A stretch of DNA of 64,000 nt from Cryptosporangium minutisporangium (GTDB lineage: Bacteria; Actinomycetota; Actinomycetes; Mycobacteriales; Cryptosporangiaceae): assembly GCF_039536245.1 (NCBI RefSeq), contig NZ_BAAAYN010000017.1, positions 567,302-631,301 on the forward strand. The letters run 5' to 3'. Position numbers and translations under genes: made by a program. Of the stretch, positions 25,710 to 34,125 are shown in pieces (the first letter of the stretch is position 1; every line of letters starts with the position of its first letter). A model generated the notes under the pieces. It was not told the origin of the DNA. It searched no databases and saw only the letters and a list, made by a program, of their open reading frames with translations.

Positions 25710-25973
25710 ATGAGCTCCAACTTCACGATCCACGGTCTGCACGGCTACGACTCCACCGACAGCGCCACGCGCCTCGGCTGGCAGGTCGCGCAGCGAGTCC
25801 AGTACATCGTCAGCCAGGTGGCGCGCCAGAAAGCCGGTGAGTCGCCGGACGACATCGCCCGGGAACTGCACACCCGGCTGCGCCGCTTGGGCGTCGTCCC
25901 CAACAAGCGGGAAGTCGATGCCTACGCGGACCAGATCTCCGCCCTACCGGGCCGCAACGCGCCGCCGACCTGA
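25710..25973 (+). CDS. Small helical hypothetical protein
   Basis: 87 residues (MSSNFTIHGLHGYDSTDSAT, then mainly helix: VAQRVQYIVSQVARQKAGES and DDIARELHTRLRRLGVV). Composition and codon use fit a real gene; no membrane segment or known motif. The middle DDIARELHTRLRRLG resembles a three-helix DNA- or protein-binding bundle. Ribosome site is weak (GCGGGG). It converges on the MerR gene, 74 bp away. Confidence 0.55.
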   Translation: MSSNFTIHGLHGYDSTDSATRLGWQVAQRVQYIVSQVARQKAGESPDDIARELHTRLRRLGVVPNKREVDAYADQISALPGRNAPPT

Positions 25974-26047
25974 CGGACCGCCGCCGACGCCCTCACCGTC
26001 CACGTCCCGGCAGCTACGCTGCCGGGCCTCGGACGCTTGGTCGAGGT

Positions 26048-26869
26048 TCAGCGGTCGCCGTCGGGAGACTGCGTGCGGCCCTCCTTGGCGAGCGCGCTCA
26101 CCGCGTCGCCGAGCACCTGGTTGACCGCGCTCTCCATCGCCATCGCCAGCATCGCGTCCACGCTCTTGCGCGCCAGCGGGCGCAGCCGCTGCACGAGCGC
26201 GGCGGCCGCGGCCGGATCGTCGATCTCGGTCTGCTCGTCCCCGCCGCCGACGGACTCTTCCCCGACCTCACCCGGCGACAGGCTCGGCGTGATCGTGCCC
26301 TTGACCAGCGAGACGTACCGTTCGGCCACCCGCTCGATGTCGTGCATGCTGTCCTCGGCGACCTTGAGGACGACCGAGAGCGGATAACCCGCTTGGACCA
26401 GCTGCACGGCGATGTCGAGCAACTGCGGACTGGCGACGCGGAAGCGCGTGCCGTCGGGGCTCAACATCCCGGACGCGATCGCCCGGTCGAGCGTGCCGCG
26501 CTCCTCCTGCCTGCCGAAGAGCCGCTGCAACTCGCCGGCGGAGATCACGGTCTGCGGCTCTTCGCTCCACGGGCTGGTGAGCGCCGCTTCCAAGCCGAGC
26601 ACGTCCGCCAGGTCACGGCCGCGCTCCCAGGCCGAGATCAGCTCACCGATGTGGGCGAGCGAGTAACCGCGGTCGAGGAGCCGGGCGATCAGGCGGAGCC
26701 GGGCCAGGTGCGCCTCGCTGTACCACCCGACGCGTCCACGCCGCACCGGCGGCGGAAGGATGCGGCGCTCTTGGTAGAGCCGGATGTTGCGCACCGGGAT
26801 GCCTGACTCGCGGGCCAGGTCGTTGATCCGGTACTCGCCTGCCTGCTCGCCGTCTGGTCGGCTGGCCAT
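26048..26869 (-). CDS. MerR-family transcriptional regulator
   Basis: 273 residues. N-terminal MerR winged helix (about 12-80: YRINDLARESGIPVRNIRLY, then GWYSEAHLARLRLIARLLDRGYSL), a linker, and a long C-terminal helical domain (about 105-260) without the cysteines of metal-sensing MerR proteins, so an organic ligand or protein partner is more likely. An acidic insert (GEEVG-like, SPGEVGEESVGGGDEQTEID) splits the C-terminal domain. Homologues are common in actinobacteria without assigned function. No obvious target operon adjoins it. Confidence 0.8.
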   Translation of the reverse strand: MASRPDGEQAGEYRINDLARESGIPVRNIRLYQERRILPPPVRRGRVGWYSEAHLARLRLIARLLDRGYSLAHIGELISAWERGRDLADVLGLEAALTSPWSEEPQTVISAGELQRLFGRQEERGTLDRAIASGMLSPDGTRFRVASPQLLDIAVQLVQAGYPLSVVLKVAEDSMHDIERVAERYVSLVKGTITPSLSPGEVGEESVGGGDEQTEIDDPAAAAALVQRLRPLARKSVDAMLAMAMESAVNQVLGDAVSALAKEGRTQSPDGDR

Positions 26870-27147
26870 GCCCGGAACTCCCCTTTCGTCCAGCGCCCGT
26901 TTGCCGTGTCACGTGCGGTACGAGAGGCGACGCCCAGCGAACTCCGCAAGAGACAGTGCGTCTGCACCGTCCGTGTCGTCTAGGAAGTATTCCACCTTCG
27001 CTTGGTGGCCAGACCGCCGCCGTGGCGGCCGAAGCCTCGGTTGAGGTCCGTTGTCCGGTTCAGACGGCTGCAGCCGACCGATCGGCCTGCGCGTACTCGG
27101 TCGACCGGTTTGCCGCCGGGTGTCCGAGCCGACCGGTGGAGCCGCCT

Positions 27148-29115
27148 TTAGGCGACCGCGGCCGGGGTGCCGGTGGAGCGGGCCGCGCCGTCACCGGACG
27201 GCGGACGCCGGTCGGCGAGCCAACTGGTCAGCGGACCGGGACGACCCAGGCCGTAACCCTGCCCGTAGTCGACGCCGATCTCCCGGAGGATGGCGAGCGT
27301 CTCCTCGTCCTCGACGAACTCGGCCACGGTCCGAAGGCCCATCTCGTGGCCGATCTGATTGACCGCCGCGACCATCGTTCGGTCGACGGGATCGTGCGAG
27401 ATCGTACGGACGAAGCGCCCGTCGATCTTCAGGAAGTCGACCGGCAGGTTCTTCAGATAGGCGAAGGACGAGAGGCCGCTGCCGAAGTCGTCCAGCGCGA
27501 ACCGGCAGCCGGTGCTGCGCAGCTCGGTGATGAACCGGCGCGCGATCCCCAGGTTCGTGATCGCGACGGTCTCGGTGATCTCGAAACAGATCAGGCTGGG
27601 CGGCACCTGGTGCTCGGCAAGCTGGGCGTGGACGAACGCCAAGAACGTCTCGTCCCCGATCGACGGCCCCGCGAGGTTGATCGTGTAGAGATCGCCGTTC
27701 GTGGGCTCGTCGGGGCGGTAGTGCGCGGCCAGCAGCGCCAGGGCCTTCGCGACGACCCGACGGTCGAGCGCCGGCAGCAGGTCGTACCGCTCGGCGGCGG
27801 GGAAGAAGATCCCCGGCGAGATCAGCGCTCCGTCCGGTTCGCTGAGCCGGACCAGGATCTCACCGATCCGGGCGATCTCGTCCGGGGCCGGTGCGGTGGG
27901 CACGATCGGCTGGTAGACCAGCACGAGCCGGTCCTCGTGCAGCGCGTCCAGCAGCGCGCCGGCCCAGATCGAGTCGCTCTGCCTGCGGTTGAGTTCGGCG
28001 TCGCCCTGGTGGTGGACGTGCACCCGGCCGCGACCGGCTTCCTTCGCCGCGTAGAGCGCGGCGTCGGCGAGTTGCAGGGCCTCCTCGACGTACTGCACCT
28101 GGCCGAACAGCGGCAGCACTCCGATGCTCGCGCCGGCCGCGAACGTCCGCTCCTCGGCCCGGAACCGGTAGTCGGCGAGCGTCGCGCAGGCCGCCTCGGC
28201 CATCGCCACCGCCTCCTCGACGGTCGGACGCTCGATGAGCAGGCCGAACTCGTCGCCGCCGAGCCGGGCCAGCGTGTCGTCGGGATCCAGCACCTCGCTG
28301 AGCATCCAGCAGACCTCGACCAGCAAGCGGTCGCCCGCCGGGTGCCCGCAGGTGTCGTTCACGATCTTGAACCGGTCCAGGTCGAGGACGCAGACGACGG
28401 TTGCGCCGGTCTCCTCCACGCGGGTGAGCGCGTCGGTGATCCGGGTCTCGAACTCGCGCCGATTCAGCGCTCCGGTCAGCGGATCGTGGCTGACCTCGTA
28501 CTCCAACTGTTCGGTCAGCTGGCGCGTGGCGGACTCGGCCCGGTCGGTCAGCCGCCAGTTGGCGACGGCAGCGATGGCCGCACCGGTGACGTACGCGGCG
28601 TGGATCAGCGCGTACTTCACCGGGTCGTGCGCGGCAGCCGAGTGCCCGTAGACGTCGCTGGGCGCGAACACGCCGACGATCGCGTGTTCGAACGCCACGA
28701 ACGCGATGGCCAGCAGGAACGTCAGCCAGTCCTGGTAGAGCGTGATGACGAACAGCATCACGAAGAAGTGGAAGTGGGCCTCGGTCATCCCGTTCGCGAA
28801 CGAGACCACCACCGCGGAGGACGCCATGACGCCGAGCGTCGCGGCCCCCGCCCGCACCCGCTGGCCGAGGTGATCCGAGGAAGCGATGGCCGCTTGAAGG
28901 GCCAGCGGCGCCACCGACAGCAGGCACCGTCCCGGGCTGATCCCCTGGGCCAGCCCGTAGATCGGCAGCACGATGACGTGGCCGACCAGCACCAGGAGGA
29001 TCGTCCGGTGACGGGACGCCCAGGTGGGGTCGCCTGGCGGACGACCCCGTGGGAGCTTCTGCCAGAAGCTGCGGCCTAGCCAGGTCAGCACAATCCTGAC
29101 ATCGGCGCACATCAA
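27148..29115 (-). CDS. Membrane GGDEF-EAL c-di-GMP enzyme
   Basis: 655 residues. About six membrane helices (35-190), including a His-containing segment MTEAHFHFFVMLFVITLYQD found in a class of 5-6 TM sensor modules. GGDEF domain (about 205-365) with an intact active site RLGGDEFG, so a diguanylate cyclase. EAL domain (about 385-630): signature EILVRL keeps the catalytic Glu, and FEITET, DDFGSGLSS, LKIDG and VAEFVEDEE keep the other metal and general-base residues, so phosphodiesterase activity is also possible. It would set local c-di-GMP, which controls development and motility in actinobacteria. Monocistronic. Confidence 0.9.
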   Translation of the reverse strand: MMCADVRIVLTWLGRSFWQKLPRGRPPGDPTWASRHRTILLVLVGHVIVLPIYGLAQGISPGRCLLSVAPLALQAAIASSDHLGQRVRAGAATLGVMASSAVVVSFANGMTEAHFHFFVMLFVITLYQDWLTFLLAIAFVAFEHAIVGVFAPSDVYGHSAAAHDPVKYALIHAAYVTGAAIAAVANWRLTDRAESATRQLTEQLEYEVSHDPLTGALNRREFETRITDALTRVEETGATVVCVLDLDRFKIVNDTCGHPAGDRLLVEVCWMLSEVLDPDDTLARLGGDEFGLLIERPTVEEAVAMAEAACATLADYRFRAEERTFAAGASIGVLPLFGQVQYVEEALQLADAALYAAKEAGRGRVHVHHQGDAELNRRQSDSIWAGALLDALHEDRLVLVYQPIVPTAPAPDEIARIGEILVRLSEPDGALISPGIFFPAAERYDLLPALDRRVVAKALALLAAHYRPDEPTNGDLYTINLAGPSIGDETFLAFVHAQLAEHQVPPSLICFEITETVAITNLGIARRFITELRSTGCRFALDDFGSGLSSFAYLKNLPVDFLKIDGRFVRTISHDPVDRTMVAAVNQIGHEMGLRTVAEFVEDEETLAILREIGVDYGQGYGLGRPGPLTSWLADRRPPSGDGAARSTGTPAAVA

Positions 29116-29159
29116 GGGTGTTTGAGTCGTTGTCGCTCGGGATCGGGTTCGGAGTGAGA

Positions 29160-30344
29160 TCAGCCGCGGAACGCTGCGTGCCCGGTGAGTGCCTGACCGA
29201 GCACGAGCGTGTGCATCTCCACGGTGCCCTCGTACGTCAGCACCGACTCGAGGTTCGCCGAGTGCCGGATCACCGGGTACTCCAGCGAGATGCCGTTCGC
29301 GCCGAGGATCGTCCGTGCGGTCCGGCAGATCTCCAGCGCCTCGCGGACGTTGTTGAGCTTGCCGACGCTGACCTGCTCCGGCCGGAGGCTACCGGCGTCC
29401 TTCCGGCGGCCGAGGTGCAGCGCGAGCAACTGGCCCTTGGCCAGCTCGACGGCCATGTCGGCGAGCTTCTGCTGGGTCAGCTGGAACGCCGCGATCGGCT
29501 TGCCGAACTGCTCCCGTTCACCGGCGTACGCGAGCGCCGCCTCGAACGCCGACCGGCCGGCGCCCATCGCGCCCCAGACTATGCCGTAGCGCGCCTCGTT
29601 CAGGCAGGACAGCGGCCCTTTCAGCCCACGCACCCCGGGCAGCACGGCGTCCTCGGGCAGGCGGACGCCGTCGAGCACCAGCTCGCTGGTGACCGACGCG
29701 CGGAGCGACAGCTTGCGGGTGATCTCCGGCGCGTCGAAGCCGGGAGCGTCGGTCGGCACGACGAACCCCCGGACGCCGTCCTCGGTCTGCGCCCAGACCA
29801 CCGCGACGTCGGCCACCGAGCCGTTGGTGATCCACATCTTGCGGCCGTCGAGCACCCAGTCGCTGCCGTCTTTCCGCGCCCGGGTGCGCATGCCGGCCGG
29901 GTCGGAGCCGTGGTCGGGCTCGGTCAGGCCGAAGCAGCCGATGGACTCGCCGGCAGCCATCGACGGGAGCCAACGCTCCTTCTGCTCCTCGCTGCCGTGC
30001 TTCCAGATGGCGTACATCGCCAGCGAGCCCTGCACCGACACCAACGAGCGCAGCCCCGAGTCGGCGGCTTCGAGCTCCAGGCAGGCGAGCCCGTACTCGA
30101 CCGCGCTCATGCCGGCGCAGCCGTAGCCGGTCAGGTGCATGCCGAGCACGCCGAGCTCGCCGAACTCCTTGGCCAGTTCGCGGACCGGCAGGCGCCCGGT
30201 CTCGAACCACTCGGCGATGTTCGGAGCGATCACCGCCTCGCAGCGCGTCCGGACCGCGTCCCTGATCGCCTTCTCGTCCTCGGTCAGCAGGTCGTCGATG
30301 CCGATCGGATCGGACGGCTCGAATGGTGGCAACGGGCTGGTCAT
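29160..30344 (-). CDS. gcdH: Glutaryl-CoA dehydrogenase (acyl-CoA dehydrogenase family)
   Basis: 394 residues of the acyl-CoA dehydrogenase fold. FAD and substrate signatures are present: CFGLTEPDHGSDPAGM, WITNGSVADVAVVWA, and C-terminal EYPVIRHSANLESVLTYEGT, whose Glu in TYEGT is the catalytic base position of glutaryl-CoA dehydrogenase. It should oxidise and decarboxylate glutaryl-CoA to crotonyl-CoA in lysine and tryptophan breakdown. The ATG at 30344 is preceded by GGGAG. The upstream region contains the DnaA-box cluster. A generic acyl-CoA dehydrogenase is the alternative. Confidence 0.85.
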   Translation of the reverse strand: MTSPLPPFEPSDPIGIDDLLTEDEKAIRDAVRTRCEAVIAPNIAEWFETGRLPVRELAKEFGELGVLGMHLTGYGCAGMSAVEYGLACLELEAADSGLRSLVSVQGSLAMYAIWKHGSEEQKERWLPSMAAGESIGCFGLTEPDHGSDPAGMRTRARKDGSDWVLDGRKMWITNGSVADVAVVWAQTEDGVRGFVVPTDAPGFDAPEITRKLSLRASVTSELVLDGVRLPEDAVLPGVRGLKGPLSCLNEARYGIVWGAMGAGRSAFEAALAYAGEREQFGKPIAAFQLTQQKLADMAVELAKGQLLALHLGRRKDAGSLRPEQVSVGKLNNVREALEICRTARTILGANGISLEYPVIRHSANLESVLTYEGTVEMHTLVLGQALTGHAAFRG

Positions 30345-30462
30345 CACGGCTCCCGGGTGTGCGGTGCGGGGATACATGCGTACCGCAGAACACCCCGCGC
30401 TGTGCATGGAGTTGTGCCTTCTGTGGCATTCGCCGCGTCCGGTGGGACCGGTGAGAATAGTG

Positions 30463-30614
30463 ATGTCCACAGCGAAGACTGAGTTCGAACGGCGGGTGTC
30501 CCCGCTGCGGCCAGCCGACGCCCGGCCGTCACCGGTCCGTCATCCACAGCTGTGCACAGGGGTTGTCCACAGCTGGGGATGAACTTATCCACAGCCTGTG
30601 GATTGTGTGGATAA
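30463..30614. promoter_or_regulatory. Cluster of DnaA boxes outside oriC
   Basis: Within 152 bp there are three perfect boxes: TTGTCCACA (30563-30571), TTATCCACA (30585-30593) and, in reverse, TTATCCACA (30606-30614). Also present are TCATCCACA (30540-30548), which fits the Streptomyces consensus, and near-matches ATGTCCACA (30463-30471), CTGTGCACA (about 30550-30558) and reverse CAATCCACA (30597-30605). Six of the seven fall in 75 bp. There is no dnaA or dnaN here, so this is not oriC. It lies between the Gfo/Idh gene stop and the gcdH promoter; a DnaA-titrating or regulatory site is likely. Confidence 0.8.
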
Positions 30615-30615
30615 C

Positions 30616-31683
30616 TCAGACGTCTACAACCGTGCGGGTGGATGCGCTGCGGCGAGCGGCGTCCAGAACCGCCAACGCACGGATCGCATCCCGCGGATCG
30701 ACCGGCATCGGCGCACCGGTCGTGAGCGCGGTGACCACGCCCTCGTAGAACCGCGTCCACTCGCCGGTCAACGTCCGGTAGGGGCGCACAGCGTCGCCTG
30801 CGCCGACCTTGCCCCACTCCGCCGCAGGGCGTTCGCCGAAGTTCGGTGAGCCCGGCTTCCGACCGGCTCGCAGCGCCGCTTCCTGCGGGTCCATCCCCCA
30901 GGTGACGTACGCCCCGGCGTCGCCGAGCAGGCGGAAGCGGGGTGCGAGCTGACCCGCCAGCGCGGAGGCCCACAGATGGCTGCGCGCCCCGGACGCGTGG
31001 TGCAGCGCGAGGAAGACGTCGTCCTCCACCGCTGCGCCGGAGCGCCGGGTGTCGATCTCCGCGTAGACCGAGCGCACCGGTCCGAGCAGTACCAGCGCCT
31101 GGTCGACGAGGTGAGTGCCGAGGTCGAGCAGGATGCCGCCGGCGTCGGCCGCGCTCTCCTTCCAGGCACCGGCGGCCACCGTCGGGCGCCACCGGTCGAA
31201 CCGGCTCTCCAGCCGCAGCGGGTGTCCGACCGCCCCTGACGTCAGCAGCCGGCGCATCGTCCGGAAGTCACCGTCCCAGCGGCGGTTCTGGAAGACCGTG
31301 AGCGGTACCCGGGCCGCCTCCGCCTGCCTGAGCAGCCCTTTCGCCTCGGAGGCACTGCTCGCGAGCGGCTTGTCGACCACCACCGGGAGCCGGGCTTCGA
31401 TCGCCGCCTTGGCGAGCGGCACGTGGGTGCCGTTCGGGGTCGCGACGACCACCATGTCGTACGACTGCCGATCGGCCCAGACGTCGCCCGGTTCGGCGAG
31501 CACGTGGGCGTCCGGAAAGTCTCGGTGCACCTGGTCGCGGCGGGTCGGGTTGGACGTGACGACCGCGGTCAACGTCAGACCGTCGACGGCCGCGATCAAC
31601 GGCGCGTGGAAGTGGGCGCCGGCGGTGCCGTAACCCAGCAACGCGACCCGCAGCGCCTGGGCCCTCCGTGGCGGCTGGCCCAT
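30616..31683 (-). CDS. Gfo/Idh/MocA-family oxidoreductase
   Basis: 355 residues. N-terminal Rossmann fold for NAD(P) (RVALLGYGTAGAHFHAPLIA, about 11-30), the family motif VVVDKPLASSASEAKGLL with the catalytic-site Lys of the EKP/DKP loop, and the C-terminal beta-sheet domain (GGILLDLGTHLVDQALVLLG). It probably oxidises or reduces a sugar or cyclitol. The substrate is unknown. It is translationally coupled to the metallo-hydrolase upstream: stop and start codons overlap as TGATG. Its 3' end abuts the DnaA-box cluster. Confidence 0.85.
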   Translation of the reverse strand: MGQPPRRAQALRVALLGYGTAGAHFHAPLIAAVDGLTLTAVVTSNPTRRDQVHRDFPDAHVLAEPGDVWADRQSYDMVVVATPNGTHVPLAKAAIEARLPVVVDKPLASSASEAKGLLRQAEAARVPLTVFQNRRWDGDFRTMRRLLTSGAVGHPLRLESRFDRWRPTVAAGAWKESAADAGGILLDLGTHLVDQALVLLGPVRSVYAEIDTRRSGAAVEDDVFLALHHASGARSHLWASALAGQLAPRFRLLGDAGAYVTWGMDPQEAALRAGRKPGSPNFGERPAAEWGKVGAGDAVRPYRTLTGEWTRFYEGVVTALTTGAPMPVDPRDAIRALAVLDAARRSASTRTVVDV

Positions 31684-32315
31684 CAGTACTCCCGCGGCTC
31701 GCCGTCGTCGATGATCTCGACGGCGGTGCTCTGCGGGGCCAGCTTCGTCATGTTCTGGTAGTACATCGCCGGGAAGGCGGCGGCCTTCTCGTGGATCGGG
31801 ATCGCGATCCGGGGTGCGACCGCGCGCAGATAGTCCACCGCCTCCCAGAGCTTCAGCCAGGGCGCCGCGGTGGGCGCCCCCAGGATCTCGACCGGCCGGT
31901 CCGGCACGGTGAGCGCGTCACCTGGGTGGAAGAAACGACCGCCGAGCAGGTAACCGACGTTGGGGATGCCCGGAAGATCCGGGTGGATCACCGCGTGGTC
32001 GGCCCCGATCGCCTCGATGCTCAGGCCCCGGTTGGTGACCTCCGCGCCGGCGGCGATCCCTTCCGCTCGGATGCCCTTCTCGGCCAGCACGGCGGCGCTG
32101 CCCTGATCGGTGTGGACGACGACGTCCGGGTTGGCGTCGAGCAGGGCGGGTAGCCGATCGAGGTCGAGGTGGTCGGGGTGCTGGTGGGTGACGAGAACGG
32201 CGGTCAGGTCACGCAGCTTCTCCCACTCCGGGGAGAAAACACCCGGGTCGATGAGGACGCGCGCGTCCGCGTCCTCGACGAGTACGCAGGCATGGCCGAA
32301 CTTCTGGAACCGCAT
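31683..32315 (-). CDS. MBL-fold metallo-hydrolase
   Basis: 210 residues with the metallo-beta-lactamase fold of the UlaG/YcjX-like group: GHACVLVEDADARVLIDPG, the metal motif THQHPDHLD, FHPGDAL and a late His (PIHEKA). It should be a Zn- or Mn-dependent hydrolase of a phospho-ester, lactone or similar bond. I chose the ATG at 32315, with GAGAGGA about seven bases before it; a GTG two codons earlier is the alternative. First gene of a two-gene unit with the Gfo/Idh oxidoreductase; a long hairpin precedes it. Confidence 0.85.
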   Translation of the reverse strand: MRFQKFGHACVLVEDADARVLIDPGVFSPEWEKLRDLTAVLVTHQHPDHLDLDRLPALLDANPDVVVHTDQGSAAVLAEKGIRAEGIAAGAEVTNRGLSIEAIGADHAVIHPDLPGIPNVGYLLGGRFFHPGDALTVPDRPVEILGAPTAAPWLKLWEAVDYLRAVAPRIAIPIHEKAAAFPAMYYQNMTKLAPQSTAVEIIDDGEPREY

Positions 32316-32407
32316 CGACACGTCCTCTCCCGGTGGGTTCCTCTACTCCTATCCCATCCGGGTCGAGCTACGCCGCGCGCTCGCGGCCAGGCGTACCGCG
32401 CGAAGTT

Positions 32408-32452
32408 ACGCCGAATCGGCCTCCACGATCTGCGTGGAGGCCGATTCGGCGT
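32408..32452 (-). terminator. Long perfect terminator hairpin after the TROVE gene
   Basis: Perfect 20-base arms (32408-32427 and 32433-32452; core GCCGAATCGGCCTCCACG) around the loop ATCTG, 21 bases after the TROVE stop. Same design as the hairpin at 3247-3293: stem of 20 or more pairs, 5-base loop, no T-tract. Confidence 0.8.
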
Positions 32453-32473
32453 CAACCAGCGCTGCGGCGGGGC

Positions 32474-34099
32474 TCAGAACGGCCAGGTGGCGTTCCGTCC
32501 GGCCTCGAGGAGCGGGATCATCCGGAACGCCGCGTCGGAGAGGCCACCGAACGTGTGCCGGTTGTCCGCGCCGGACGGGCCGTGTCCGTACCGGTAACCG
32601 GCGAGGTTCCAGGTGTAGACCGGCACGTCCGCCGGCACCGCGCTGGTCGGATCCGCACCGCGATACCCGCCCCACACCTGCTCGTCGGTCACGATCACGA
32701 CCCGATCGTGCATCCGGTAGTGCTTCCGCACGGCGTCCGCCGTGTTCGTGCCGCCCAACCCGCCGAACCGCTCGAGCATCCGGAGTACCGACGTGCCGCG
32801 CGGCAGCCGCAGCTCCCGCGAGTTGGTGCCGAACTCCACCAGCGTCGCCTGCTCCGCCCGGACCGCGAGCGCGGTTCCGAACAGCGCCGCCGCGTCCGCA
32901 CGGGTCAGCTCGGACCGGGCCGACAGCGGGCCGAACATCGACCCGGACCGGTCGACTAGGACCAACGTCCGGCCGGACAGCGCCGGCACGTTCGCGAGGC
33001 TGGACGCCAGCGCGCTCTCCAGGGCGTGGCCCCACCGCAGCGACGGCGCGGCCCGGTACGCGGAGAGGAATCGCATCGGCAGCTGCCGGGACTTCGCGAC
33101 CTGCGCCGGATCCGCCAGCCGTGCCGCCACCGTGGCGGCGACGTCGTCCGGCACCCCGGCCTCGTCGAAGTTCCGCAGGTTACGCAGCAGCGCCATGTAT
33201 CCCATCGTCGGAATCAGCGACGTCCAGGCCGCGGCGTCCAGCGGACCCTGCAGCCAGCCGGCGACCGACTCCCACGTCATGCCGGCCGCACGCAGCCGCT
33301 CCGGGTCGAGCGCCGCGCGCCGCTCGTCCAGCGGCAGTGCAGTCAGCGCCGCCCGTGCCCGCAGCACGGTCAGCTCCTCCGGGAGCGGGTTCGGCCGGTC
33401 GTGACGACGATCGATCGCGTGCCGGAACAGCGCAGCCTGCCACGCTGAATTCTTTTCGACCGGCTCCCGCCGCGGTCGCGGAACCTGCGTCGATGCCGGA
33501 GGCTGAAAAGAGTTCAGTGCGCGGGGCGACGGGTGGGTCAGCTCCAGGACGTCGCCGAACCGGAAGCCGCGGCTGTCCGCGTCGTACTTGAGCAGCGACC
33601 GCTCGTCGTACAGACGGGAAGCAGCATCGGCGATGCCGCGCTTCACCGGCTTCGGGATCGACCGGCCGTACCGGGAGGTCCAGTAGGCCAGCAGCTCGCC
33701 CGGCTCGTCGGCACGCTGGAGCACCGACGCGACGACCTGGCGGGTCATCCCCGCCTCCCGCCGCTGGATCCGCTCGGCCGCGAAGGCCGCCGCGCCCACG
33801 AGCGACGCCGAGCGCATCGCAGCCGGGCCACGGAGCCAACCGAGGAACCGGGCGGTCCAGTCCGGGTCGGCGGTGGTCGCGGCGCGAACGAGCCGCTCGT
33901 ACCGGTCGTCGCGCTTCGCTCCGGTCTCGTAGAAGGTGTCCTCACCGACCATGTTCGCGACGGCCAGCAGGAAGAGCTCGGACTTGAGGTCCCGCGCGTA
34001 GCCGGGGCCACCCTCGTGGGTGAGCCCGGACGCGGTCGCCGCGCTGGTGATCGGCGAACCGGTGGCCGGCCGCACGGCACCGCGGTTGAACTTGGACAT
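32474..34099 (-). CDS. rsr: TROVE-domain protein, bacterial Ro60 (Rsr) homologue
   Basis: 541 residues. A TROVE HEAT-repeat ring (about 1-340; SELFLLAVANMVGEDTFYE, RFLGWLRGPAAMRSAS, FRFGDVLELTHPSPRA, LRNLRNFDEAGV) is followed by a vWA domain with an intact MIDAS (VLVDRSGSM, TNTADAV, VIVTDEQ). Ro60 rings bind misfolded RNA ends and Y RNAs and work with exonucleases. The Y RNA gene lies 26 bp upstream, which fits. The ATG at 34099 has GGAGG upstream. Odd point: residues 195-218 (LNSFQPP to EPVEKNS) are encoded by a dispersed palindromic element inserted between THPSPRA and AWQAALFRHAIDRRH, sequences contiguous in typical Ro60. Confidence 0.92.
   Translation of the reverse strand: MSKFNRGAVRPATGSPITSAATASGLTHEGGPGYARDLKSELFLLAVANMVGEDTFYETGAKRDDRYERLVRAATTADPDWTARFLGWLRGPAAMRSASLVGAAAFAAERIQRREAGMTRQVVASVLQRADEPGELLAYWTSRYGRSIPKPVKRGIADAASRLYDERSLLKYDADSRGFRFGDVLELTHPSPRALNSFQPPASTQVPRPRREPVEKNSAWQAALFRHAIDRRHDRPNPLPEELTVLRARAALTALPLDERRAALDPERLRAAGMTWESVAGWLQGPLDAAAWTSLIPTMGYMALLRNLRNFDEAGVPDDVAATVAARLADPAQVAKSRQLPMRFLSAYRAAPSLRWGHALESALASSLANVPALSGRTLVLVDRSGSMFGPLSARSELTRADAAALFGTALAVRAEQATLVEFGTNSRELRLPRGTSVLRMLERFGGLGGTNTADAVRKHYRMHDRVVIVTDEQVWGGYRGADPTSAVPADVPVYTWNLAGYRYGHGPSGADNRHTFGGLSDAAFRMIPLLEAGRNATWPF
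33446..33517 (-). repeat. Palindromic dispersed element, copy A (in frame inside the TROVE gene)
   Basis: 72 bp with nearly matching ends: CTGAACTCTTTTC at one side and GAAAAGAATTCAG at the other (12 of 13 bases complementary). It adds 24 codons in frame. Aligned without gaps to copy B at 45238-45310 in opposite plus-strand orientation; by eye about 75 percent identical, with the outer 13-20 bases almost invariant. Both strands of the element encode N-S-F near one end and E-K-N/S-S near the other. Confidence 0.85.
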
Positions 34100-34125
34100 G
34101 GGTCGACCTCCGATTCGGGGGCGGA

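Noticed and set aside
25426-25713. Small gene between 25383 and 25710
   Set aside because: Arg/Ser/Pro-biased translation, no ribosome site, and it overlaps the next supported start.
30463-30614. Chromosome replication origin
   Set aside because: There is no dnaA, dnaN or AT-rich unwinding region; neighbours are catabolic genes.
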